From assembly GCA_026988585.1 (NCBI GenBank), contig JALSKY010000016.1, positions 1 to 5,128 of the forward strand: a stretch of DNA of 5,128 bases, written 5' to 3'. Every line of letters begins with the position of its first letter. The stretch's first letter is position 1. Under the pieces are notes generated by a model, which had not been told where the DNA came from, made no database searches, and saw only the letters and a program-made list of their open reading frames with translations. The stretch comes from Deltaproteobacteria bacterium. Its GTDB lineage: Bacteria > Desulfobacterota > Dissulfuribacteria > Dissulfuribacterales > QOAL01. A program made the position numbers and the translations under genes. Below are positions 1 through 5,128 of the stretch, piece after piece.

Positions 1-1280
1 ACCTCACCCATCTTCATTGCCTCTCCCAGGAGATTTCTTGAGACCGCCTTGATATTCTTGAGCATTTCAGCCACGGTACCCATGCTCTGCACCAGGAGCT
101 CCTGTATTTTTGCAAACTCGTCAGAGCCCTTGATATCACCTTTCCGGATTGAGGAGAGGTCACCTCTGGATACCCGGGTAAGCAGGGTCATTATACTGTT
201 CAGACGCCCTTTTACAAAAGAGCTCACAAAATAACAGGCAAGTATGGATGCCAGGATACTGAAACCGATCACTATCATGATGATCTGGGATTTGGTCTGA
301 ACAATGGATGTGAGTTCAGATGCCTGAACCTGAACCTTCCTGTTGATCTCCTGCGCCAGCTTCTGGGCGTCAAGGAGCAACAGATCTCTGAGACCATTTA
401 TCTTTCTGGTGTCGGCATTCTTTTTCTCCTGCAATGAAATTTGGTTACCGGTGAGCTTCAGGAGCCTTTCTGCCTTGCTGCTCATGAACTCCAGCAACTG
501 GCCTAACTCATGGAGCTGTTTTTTCTCAATACCCAATGCCTCCAGGCGGGAAAGCAGCTCATCTGTCTTGGATACGATGCCCGCCAGCTTCCCGGAATAT
601 ATGGGCAGATAGCTGACACGTTCCACATCGTCAAGTTGAGAGAGCAAGGTCATGAGGGAATTGGTCTGATCATAGAGATCTTTCAGAGCAGAAACCTCTA
701 CATAATCCCTGTCCAAGATCCCCAGCAGCAACATCCTCATCCCTTTTACAGAGCCGGATTGCATGACCTTTTCCCCATTCAGCAGCATCCTTGCCTCTGC
801 ATCATCTATTCTTTCCAAAAGGATCCGTCTCAGAACTGAATATTTTTCCTCTATGAGCTGTTTTTCACCATTCCAGACCTTCTGCTCTGACAGGAGCTGA
901 TGTTTTGTTTCTGCAAGCCCCTTTATTGCATTCTGGAGATTTGCAAGGTGTGAACCATCCGGCAAATATCGTGACAGCTTCTCTATTACCCCCCTGGATT
1001 CTCTCAAATATTTCTCTATCTCCTCATCCGATTCAGCCGCCATGAGTGAGGCTATCAAGGCCTTTAAACGGGTTACTTCATTCATGACATCCATCCCACC
1101 GCCTTTTTTCTGACCATGGTCCCCGGCGGTTACCATGGCAGCAATGGATGAAAATCCATCTACACCGGTCTTCATCCCCTGATATGACATGACCCACACC
1201 AGGACCAGAACAACGATGCCAGAACCAAAACAGACATAAAAGGTCTTCAATATACCAAGACGTTGAAACAACTTTTCCAT
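1..1280 (-). CDS. Methyl-accepting chemotaxis-type transmembrane receptor (HAMP protein), 5' part only
   Basis: My own translation of the minus strand gives an unbroken frame of 426 codons from an ATG at 1280 to the left edge, where it is cut off. Visible layout: short cytoplasmic N-terminus; transmembrane helix about residues 12-34 (FYVCFGSGIVVLVLVWVM); a predicted periplasmic, almost entirely helical region about 35-330, rich in Lys, Glu, Leu and Gln; second transmembrane helix about 332-353; then a HAMP domain about 354-405, with the typical RVSRGDL turn and conserved DEF near 388. The missing part should hold the output module. A chemoreceptor signalling domain is the likeliest, because the HAMP is followed by MGTVAEMLKNIKAVSRNL, a usual start of a receptor helical bundle. 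A histidine kinase or cyclase cannot be excluded. The start is fixed by GGAGG six bases upstream (1287-1291). It lies 39 nt behind the binding-protein gene and is probably cotranscribed with it. The roughly 295-residue sensor resembles helical-bundle sensors (HBM or four-helix type) in style only. Confidence 0.82.
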   Translation of the reverse strand, partial: MEKLFQRLGILKTFYVCFGSGIVVLVLVWVMSYQGMKTGVDGFSSIAAMVTAGDHGQKKGGGMDVMNEVTRLKALIASLMAAESDEEIEKYLRESRGVIEKLSRYLPDGSHLANLQNAIKGLAETKHQLLSEQKVWNGEKQLIEEKYSVLRRILLERIDDAEARMLLNGEKVMQSGSVKGMRMLLLGILDRDYVEVSALKDLYDQTNSLMTLLSQLDDVERVSYLPIYSGKLAGIVSKTDELLSRLEALGIEKKQLHELGQLLEFMSSKAERLLKLTGNQISLQEKKNADTRKINGLRDLLLLDAQKLAQEINRKVQVQASELTSIVQTKSQIIMIVIGFSILASILACYFVSSFVKGRLNSIMTLLTRVSRGDLSSIRKGDIKGSDEFAKIQELLVQSMGTVAEMLKNIKAVSRNLLGEAMKMGE

Positions 1281-1319
1281 CTCTATCCTCCAAATATGGG
1301 AAACACAACCTTTGCAACA

Positions 1320-2474
1320 CTAAATATTCACGGGAACAATTTTGCCGTTCCGGATCATGGTGAGCCATACCTTTTCAAATCCCTGATGATCTTTGGCAGA
1401 AAAGGAAACAGTAACCCCAACGCCAGGGTCATAACCCTTGATCGCCTCTGCGGCTGCCAGCACTGCCTTTCTGTCAGGGGCTGTGCCGGCCTTTTTCAGG
1501 ATTTCGCCCAGGAGTTTTGCTGCAAGAAAACCTTCCAGGCTGACAAATCCCGGCTCAAAATCCGGATAACTCTTCTTCATAAGCCTTTGGTATTCCGCTA
1601 CAGCCTTTATGGAGGTATCCCATGGATCCGGGACTACCTGGGTAATCAATACACCGTTTCCATCTGCACCAAGCTCCTGTGCCAGGGCCTTGCTGCCTAC
1701 GAAGGAGATGTTTATGAATCTGACATCCTTGAGCCCTATACTCCTGGCAAACTTGATGAATGCAGCACAGGGCTTATATGCCCCTATCATCACTATGGCA
1801 TCAGGATTGACCTTTTTGAGACGAACAGCAGCGGCCTTTACTGCTACAGTATTTCTTGGATATGCAGCCTTGCCTGCAATGGTCATGTTCCTCCTTTTCA
1901 TTGCCAGGTTCAGTCCTGCCATCCCTGCCCGGCCAAAGGAATCATCCTGATAAAACAGGGCAATTCTCTTCAATCCCAGCCGATCCACGAGATAGCGGAC
2001 CATTGCTTCGGTCTCCATGAAATAGGTCGCCCGGAGATTGAAAACCAGGGGCCGAACCGGATTTCTCAAAAATTCTGCTCCGGTAAAGGGAAAGAAAAAG
2101 GGCACCCCTGCTGCCTCGGCCACTGGGACAGCCACCTTGGAGGTAGGTGTTCCAACGTAGCCTGTGAGCATAAAAACCTTGTCCTCCTTTATGAGCCGTT
2201 CGGTATTTTCAACTGCCCTCTTGGGTTCATAGCCATCATCCTTCACCACCATGGTAAGCCTGTTGCCATTGACTCCGCCATTCTGGTTGAGATATGTGAA
2301 GTAGGCGTTGAACCCCCTGATATATCCCTTACCCAAGGCCTTGGCCGGACCGCTACGGGCACAGGATGCCCCGATCCAGAACTCATCTGCAGCCCCCTGT
2401 TCAGGAGATGAAAGAATCAGCAATAGAGAGGAGAAGATGATAAAAGATGCTGTTCTCACAAAGGTCCTTGTCAT
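1320..2474 (-). CDS. Periplasmic substrate-binding protein, type I, branched-chain amino acid (Peripla_BP_6/LivJ-like) family
   Basis: The product is 384 aa and exported. Residues 1-29 form a classic signal peptide: basic start MTRTFVR, hydrophobic core FIIFSSLLLILSS, cleavage probably after GAA, so the mature protein starts near DEFWIG. The mature domain follows the type I binding-protein order: an IGASCARSGPAKALGKG loop near the first strand, the YLNQNGGVNG stretch with NGNRL, then VKDDGYEPKRAVENTERLI, the hinge motif TGYVGTPTSKVAVPVAE, GVPFFFPFTGAEFLR, a second lobe with IALFYQDDSFGRAG, and PDAIVMIGAYKPCAAFIK. Length is normal for the family. I chose the ATG at 2474 because AAGGGGG lies six bases upstream (2481-2487) and the signal peptide then starts correctly. 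An in-frame GTG at 2513 would add 13 unlikely residues and sits inside a hairpin. No transporter permease or ATPase gene is next to it. Instead a HAMP receptor gene follows after 39 nt, which suggests a sensory role. The ligand cannot be told from sequence; amino acids, amides or small acids are all possible. Confidence 0.93.
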   Translation of the reverse strand: MTRTFVRTASFIIFSSLLLILSSPEQGAADEFWIGASCARSGPAKALGKGYIRGFNAYFTYLNQNGGVNGNRLTMVVKDDGYEPKRAVENTERLIKEDKVFMLTGYVGTPTSKVAVPVAEAAGVPFFFPFTGAEFLRNPVRPLVFNLRATYFMETEAMVRYLVDRLGLKRIALFYQDDSFGRAGMAGLNLAMKRRNMTIAGKAAYPRNTVAVKAAAVRLKKVNPDAIVMIGAYKPCAAFIKFARSIGLKDVRFINISFVGSKALAQELGADGNGVLITQVVPDPWDTSIKAVAEYQRLMKKSYPDFEPGFVSLEGFLAAKLLGEILKKAGTAPDRKAVLAAAEAIKGYDPGVGVTVSFSAKDHQGFEKVWLTMIRNGKIVPVNI

Positions 2475-2506
2475 GGAATTCCCCCTTATCTTTTGATAGA
2501 TATGTT

Positions 2507-2528
2507 GGGGCACGACAAAGCCTGCCCC
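2507..2528 (-). other. Hairpin in the 5' leader of the binding-protein mRNA
   Basis: GGGGCA and TGCCCC form a perfect 6-bp GC-rich stem around a 10-base loop. It would lie near the 5' end of a transcript started at the proposed sigma-28 promoter and ends about 20 bases before the ribosome binding site. It has no T-run, so it is not a terminator. It may protect the 5' end of the mRNA. I recognise no riboswitch class here. Confidence 0.35.
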
Positions 2529-2538
2529 TCACCCTATC

Positions 2539-2565
2539 TTATCGACAGAGCGGCCATTTGCTTAA
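2539..2565 (-). promoter_or_regulatory. Possible sigma-28 (FliA) promoter for the binding protein-receptor operon
   Basis: Read on the minus strand, TTAAGCAA (2558-2565) is followed by an 11-base spacer and GTCGATAA (2539-2546). The enterobacterial sigma-28 consensus is TAAAGTTT-N11-GCCGATAA. The -10 octamer matches 7 of 8 and the spacer is exact. The -35 octamer matches only 4 of 8, four of them in the conserved first five bases. The site is about 65 bases upstream of the binding-protein start, downstream of the terminator at 2592-2617, and a chemoreceptor operon is a natural target of this sigma factor. No good sigma-70 promoter is visible in the same stretch. Confidence 0.45.
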
Positions 2566-2591
2566 ACAGGTCTCAGAAGTTCAGAAACTGG

Positions 2592-2617
2592 AAAAAAAAC
2601 GGGGCAGTCAGCCCCGT
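2592..2617 (-). terminator. Strong intrinsic (rho-independent) terminator, minus strand
   Basis: On the minus strand, ACGGGGC-TGACT-GCCCCGT makes a perfect 7-bp stem with a 5-base loop (2599-2617), followed at once by eight T (2592-2599, the first overlapping the stem's last base). It ends transcription arriving from the class B DnaJ gene, whose stop codon lies about 140 bases upstream, and insulates the sensory operon from it. There is no equivalent T-run for plus-strand transcription. Confidence 0.9.
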
Positions 2618-2755
2618 AAGATCAGGCAGGATATCAAATCCGGAAAGAGATCTCTCCGTGATGGATAGAATTTATGCAGTTTACAATAATAAAAACGCGA
2701 AGCAGAGAGCACCCCGAGATATTTTGCTACTTCAACCGCCTGGCAACAAAACAGA
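2618..2755 (-). other. Non-coding region between the DnaJ-like stop and its terminator (3' UTR)
   Basis: These 138 bases separate the DnaJ-like stop codon from the intrinsic terminator. I see no convincing short gene. The region contains a perfect hairpin at 2641-2658 (minus strand CGGAGAG-ATCT-CTTTCCG, 7 bp with one G-U pair) and an AT-rich stretch around 2670-2695. It is most simply a long 3' untranslated region. A small RNA that ends at the terminator is possible, but I find no strong promoter for one. Confidence 0.4.
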
Positions 2756-3745
2756 TTAAAGTCCCTCTCTTTTCAACTCCTCTATCAACCTTTTCTGCTC
2801 ACCTGTAAGGCTTTTGGGCACATCGACCATTATCTTTACATACATGTCATCCCTGCCGCCCTGCCTGCCGGGAAGCCCCTTACCCTTGAGCCGCAGCTTC
2901 TGTCCGCACCGGATCCCTGCGGGGACCTTGAGTTTCAGATGCCCGCCCTCTATGGAAGGAACCTGCACAGTTCCGCCAAGACAGGCTGTAGAGAACGGGA
3001 CATATTTCTGATAAACCAGTTTACCGTTTTCAAAGGAGAAGTCAGGAGGAAGATCTATGTTTATCCTGAGATAGAGATCTCCCCTTCCCCCTGGCCCCTG
3101 GGTTCCCTTGCCTGGAATCCTGATCTTCTTGCCAGGGGTGATACCAGGCGGGATCTTCACTGACAGCTTCTCGGGGAAACCCCCTGTCTGGACAGATATT
3201 ATCTTCTTGTCACCCTGGAGCAGTTCGTAGGGTGTCAAGGTCATATCCAGCACAACATCATCTCCCTTCTGGGCAGGGCTGTGCTGGGAAGTGAAGCCGT
3301 AGGGGGCACGGCGTGCACTGCCATAGCCGCCAAGATCTTCATATCCGCCGTGATGACCTGCCCCTGCAGCAGAAAAGAGATCTTCGAACGGGGAGCCGCC
3401 TCCTCTGCCTCCTGACGTGAATATTATCCTGGTAAACCCGTCTCCGCCGATTCCAAGGTCACGGAATATGCTGGAAAAATCGAAATTGCTGAAGATATCC
3501 TCTTCAGAGAACCGCTTGTGGAACTCGGCAGAACCGAAGGTATCATACTGTTTCTTCTTCTCAGGATCACTGAGAACTGCATACGCCTCGTTGATCTCCT
3601 TGAACTTCTCCTCAGCCTCCTTGTTGCCCTTGTTCTTGTCTGGATGATATTTGAGGGCAAGTTTCCTGTAGGCCTTCTTTATCTCATCGGGAGATGCATC
3701 CCGTGAAACACCGAGTATCTGATAATAATCTTTCTGTTGAGTCAT
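2756..3745 (-). CDS. cbpA: Class B (type II) J-domain co-chaperone, CbpA/DnaJ-like
   Basis: The 329-aa cytoplasmic protein should stimulate the ATPase of DnaK (Hsp70) and hand it unfolded clients. The J domain spans residues 6-70 (DYYQILGV at the start, invariant HPD at 34-36, then the KFKEINEAYAVLSDPEKKKQYD helices). A Gly/Phe-rich linker covers about 71-155 and includes FSEEDIF and GGRGGGSPFEDLF. Two C-terminal beta domains follow (about 160-240 and 241-312), with the paired motifs VKIPPGITPGKKIRIPGKG and LKVPAGIRCGQKLRLKGKG. The four CxxCxGxG zinc repeats of true DnaJ are absent, and the only cysteines are C255 and C280. This makes it class B, and the symbol is given on architecture alone. 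The ATG at 3745 is preceded by GAGGA nine bases upstream. It reads away from the LD-carboxypeptidase gene and appears monocistronic, ending at the terminator at 2592-2617. No dnaK or grpE is in view, and no CbpM-type modulator gene follows. Confidence 0.95.
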   Translation of the reverse strand: MTQQKDYYQILGVSRDASPDEIKKAYRKLALKYHPDKNKGNKEAEEKFKEINEAYAVLSDPEKKKQYDTFGSAEFHKRFSEEDIFSNFDFSSIFRDLGIGGDGFTRIIFTSGGRGGGSPFEDLFSAAGAGHHGGYEDLGGYGSARRAPYGFTSQHSPAQKGDDVVLDMTLTPYELLQGDKKIISVQTGGFPEKLSVKIPPGITPGKKIRIPGKGTQGPGGRGDLYLRINIDLPPDFSFENGKLVYQKYVPFSTACLGGTVQVPSIEGGHLKLKVPAGIRCGQKLRLKGKGLPGRQGGRDDMYVKIMVDVPKSLTGEQKRLIEELKREGL

Positions 3746-3904
3746 AACAGCCTATCCTCTTCCCAATATTTTTTAAAAATTTAGTGTCATTTCAACAAAA
3801 AACTGTAAGAATTCATAACAGCAAGTCAAGCGGACAACAGGACAGAAAAAAGATGCTGAACCATCAATTTCCTTAAAAATTAAAAAAAGAGATAAAATAA
3901 CAGA
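3746..3904. other. AT-rich divergent intergenic region
   Basis: These 159 bases lie between two divergent genes, so both promoters must be here unless either gene is read from further away. The half nearer the plus-strand gene (3866-3904) is almost pure A/T. A TAAAAT (-10-like) box at 3893-3898 sits only six bases before the ATG at 3905. With the usual spacing, transcription would begin at or next to the start codon. No matching -35 box is visible (TCCTTA-like at best). Confidence 0.4.
3802..3829 (-). promoter_or_regulatory. Candidate sigma-70-type promoter for the DnaJ-like gene
   Basis: On the minus strand, TTGACT (3824-3829, 5 of 6 to consensus) is followed by 16 bases and TACAGT (3802-3807, 4 of 6). 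It would give a leader of roughly 50 bases. I looked for heat-shock signals (a CIRCE inverted repeat, and sigma-32 CTTGAAA with CCCAT) and saw no complete one, although TTGAAA occurs near 3790-3795 without a partner. Confidence 0.4.
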
Positions 3905-4930
3905 ATGGAGCCACTGAATATCGTAATTATAGCCCCTTCCGGCCCCCTTGATCCAGAAAAGAGCATGAAGGGCATAGAACTGTTTGTGTCCGATCTGGCT
4001 CGTTGGATACCCGAAGCAAGGATTCAGCTCTTTCAGGCTGGATGTCCTGAACTTGATATGCCACCCTGGCCCAATATAGCCGGTTATCCTGTCCACGACC
4101 CGACTGCAGGCAAGATTCCTGGATACCTCCACTGCCATGACCGGTTTCAGGCAGAACTCTTCCAGACCCTGATACAAGACAGCAGCATCCATCTGATCTG
4201 GGCTGTGCGCGGGGGTTACGGCACCAGCCGGTGGCTGCCCCTGGTGGAGTGGTCAGATATAGAAAAGAGAAAAAAGGATAGCTCTCTGCCACTGTTTGCC
4301 GGTTTCAGCGATTGCACCTTCATACACTCCATCCTTGCAGCAAAACTTTCCATGCCCACCATACACGCCCCAATGGTGCAGACCTACCTGGAAACCGGTG
4401 ATAAGAGCAGAAGAGATTTTATAGACCTGGTCATTCAGGGGATTCCTCCAAAACTATCATCCCAAACCCCGCTTGAACCAGGAACTGCAGAGGGGATAGC
4501 CATAGGGGGCAACCTGACCTGTCTCTGCCATGCCATAGGAACGGAGGCGGAACCTGTCTGGCATGATACCATTCTGTTCATAGAGGACCTGAACGAACCT
4601 CTCTACAAACTTGACAGGATGTTTACACACCTGAAAAACCGCGGGGTGTTTCAGGCCATTAGAGGATTGGCGTGTGGCCGCTTCATACTGTCTGCAGAAT
4701 GTCGGCGAGAGGGTAACGACATGGGAACGGCAGGTGAACAGATAGAGAGGCGACCAGCAGAAGAGGAGCTAAGGGAGTTGATTATGGAGCGGATAGCAGG
4801 TTACGGATTCCCTTGCGCCATAAATTTCCCCTTTGGGCATGGAGCAGGCCCAAACTGCCCGATACTCATGGGAACAACATACCGCTTTCAGGCCGGGAGC
4901 AAAGAGGCTGTCATAAAACCTCAGCAGTGA
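3905..4930 (+). CDS. ldcA: LD-carboxypeptidase, peptidase family S66 (LdcA-like)
   Basis: The product is 341 aa. Family S66 enzymes cut the L,D bond that releases the terminal D-Ala from murein tetrapeptides, a cytoplasmic step in cell-wall recycling. Family landmarks occur in order: N-terminal IVIIAPSGPLDPE (about 6-18), GYLHCHDRFQAEL (73-85, matching the family's AGxDxxR region), WAVRGGYGTSRWLPL (99-113), the nucleophile loop AGFSDCT with Ser135, GGNLTCL (201-207), FIEDLNEPLYKLDRM with likely catalytic Glu227, and NFPFGHG with likely catalytic His312. All three catalytic positions are therefore kept. There is no signal peptide, as expected for a cytosolic enzyme. The protein is somewhat longer than the usual roughly 300 residues, mainly from a polar stretch at about 263-290 before the His motif. 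The start at 3905 is chosen because the family's N-terminal strand begins right there, although no Shine-Dalgarno is visible. It appears monocistronic and divergent from the DnaJ-like gene. Some S66 members instead cleave microcin-type peptides (MccF), which cannot be fully excluded. Confidence 0.92.
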   Translation: MEPLNIVIIAPSGPLDPEKSMKGIELFVSDLARWIPEARIQLFQAGCPELDMPPWPNIAGYPVHDPTAGKIPGYLHCHDRFQAELFQTLIQDSSIHLIWAVRGGYGTSRWLPLVEWSDIEKRKKDSSLPLFAGFSDCTFIHSILAAKLSMPTIHAPMVQTYLETGDKSRRDFIDLVIQGIPPKLSSQTPLEPGTAEGIAIGGNLTCLCHAIGTEAEPVWHDTILFIEDLNEPLYKLDRMFTHLKNRGVFQAIRGLACGRFILSAECRREGNDMGTAGEQIERRPAEEELRELIMERIAGYGFPCAINFPFGHGAGPNCPILMGTTYRFQAGSKEAVIKPQQ

Positions 4931-4986
4931 AAACAGCTACTGCAGGCCATGATCTTCATTCATGATCCATGTTGCAGCCTCTGTTT
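4931..4986. terminator. Long imperfect hairpin directly after the LD-carboxypeptidase stop, possible bidirectional terminator
   Basis: AAACAG (4931-4936) pairs with CTGTTT (4981-4986), CTGCA (4940-4944) with TGCAG (4973-4977), CATG (4948-4951) with CATG (4968-4971), and ATC (4952-4954) with GAT (4964-4966). That is 18 pairs interrupted by small internal loops and one bulge, with a 9-base apical loop. It begins on the first base after the TGA. The T-run is short (three T on the plus strand, four on the minus strand), so it is a weak intrinsic terminator or an mRNA 3'-end stabiliser. Confidence 0.45.
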
Positions 4987-5063
4987 CCGTGACCCGAAGA
5001 ACACCCCGGACCCTCTGGCAACAGCAGAACAGGCCGGACAGACTACGCCACATCAGTTTCATT

Positions 5064-5128
5064 TCAGCGGGGCAGAGTTATGCCAAGCTCCTGGATTGCC
5101 CTTATTGTTCCCTGGGGGACCAGATCCT
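5064..5128 (-). CDS. Possible C-terminal tail of a convergent unidentified protein (partial)
   Basis: The minus strand entering from the right edge reads DLVPQGTIRAIQELGITLPR and then a TGA at 5064-5066. The mix of residues looks like the amphipathic end of a normal soluble protein, whereas the other two minus frames stop early or give Gly/Pro-rich, unlikely sequence. Only 20 residues are visible, I do not recognise the family, and a chance open frame of this length is quite possible. If real, it converges on the LD-carboxypeptidase gene with about 130 bases between the stops, and the hairpin at 4931-4986 would serve both. Confidence 0.35.
   Translation of the reverse strand, partial: DLVPQGTIRAIQELGITLPR

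Noticed and set aside
343..839. Overlapping plus-strand frames of 89 and 109 codons opposite the receptor gene
   Set aside because: Both are antisense to the receptor's periplasmic coding region, with no ribosome binding site or domain.
1078..1368. 96-codon minus-strand frame across the receptor start
   Set aside because: It overlaps the receptor's start region in another frame, and its translation is Trp/Cys/His-rich and unlike a natural protein.
1263..2411. 382-codon plus-strand open frame opposite the binding-protein gene
   Set aside because: It lies antisense to a clear family member. Its translation is rich in Cys, His and Gly with no recognisable domain, and it has no ribosome binding site. 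It is a mirror of the real gene's codon use.
2475..2600. Riboswitch or attenuator in the binding-protein leader
   Set aside because: The terminator at 2592-2617 could have been a regulatory terminator, but no competing anti-terminator stem or known aptamer core is visible. The proposed promoter lies downstream of it, so it fits better as the end of the DnaJ-like transcript.
3746..3904. Heat-shock control elements (CIRCE, sigma-32) before the DnaJ-like gene
   Set aside because: No TTAGCACTC/GAGTGCTAA inverted repeat is present. The lone TTGAAA has no CCCAT-type partner at the right distance.
3773..4192. 139-codon minus-strand frame between the divergent genes
   Set aside because: Most of it is antisense to the conserved N-terminal part of the LD-carboxypeptidase. 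The rest covers AT-rich intergenic DNA, and there is no family resemblance.
4937..5062. 41-codon minus-strand frame starting ATG at 5062
   Set aside because: The CCC cluster and Arg/Trp-rich sequence look non-coding, and the frame ends inside the hairpin at 4931-4986. No ribosome binding site is convincing.
4949..5128. Plus-strand open frame running off the right edge after the LD-carboxypeptidase
   Set aside because: It starts inside the hairpin, has no ribosome binding site, and its Pro/Gln/Cys-rich translation resembles no protein. The opposite strand reads better.

Overview
The window holds four clear protein-coding genes, plus the possible tail of a fifth. It has no RNA genes, mobile elements or CRISPR arrays that I can see. 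GC content is moderate, with long AT-rich stretches only between genes. The gene set (a zinc-finger-less DnaJ with an FSEEDIF-type G/F region, a type I branched-chain-amino-acid-like binding protein, and a chemoreceptor with a large helical sensor) would suit a motile Gram-negative bacterium. Desulfobacterota (former Deltaproteobacteria) is my best guess. That placement is an impression from protein style, not a search result.

Layout: positions 1-2474 (minus strand) carry two genes read right to left. A secreted substrate-binding protein comes first (start 2474). 39 nt after it comes a two-transmembrane, HAMP-containing, chemoreceptor-like protein whose C-terminal half runs off the left edge. 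A sigma-28 (flagellar/chemotaxis) type promoter can be proposed at 2539-2565. No permease or ATPase gene lies between the two, so the binding protein may feed a receptor instead of a transporter. Positions 2475-2755 are non-coding and hold that promoter, a leader hairpin, a very clear intrinsic terminator for transcription arriving from the right, and a roughly 140-nt 3' UTR. Positions 2756-3745 (minus) encode a class B (CbpA/DnaJ-like) co-chaperone. Positions 3746-3904 are an AT-rich divergent intergenic region. Positions 3905-4930 (plus) encode a peptidase S66 LD-carboxypeptidase with its Ser-Glu-His residues intact. A long imperfect hairpin follows its stop codon directly. At 5064-5128 a short minus-strand reading frame looks like the C-terminus of a convergent gene.

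How the genes relate: the binding protein and receptor probably form one sensory unit (ligand capture in the periplasm, signalling through HAMP to a cytoplasmic domain). The co-chaperone and the carboxypeptidase are divergent neighbours with separate housekeeping roles (protein folding and murein recycling), and nothing in the sequence ties them functionally to the sensory pair. I found no convincing undescribed multi-gene system. The most interesting item is the sensory pair with its putative sigma-28 promoter.
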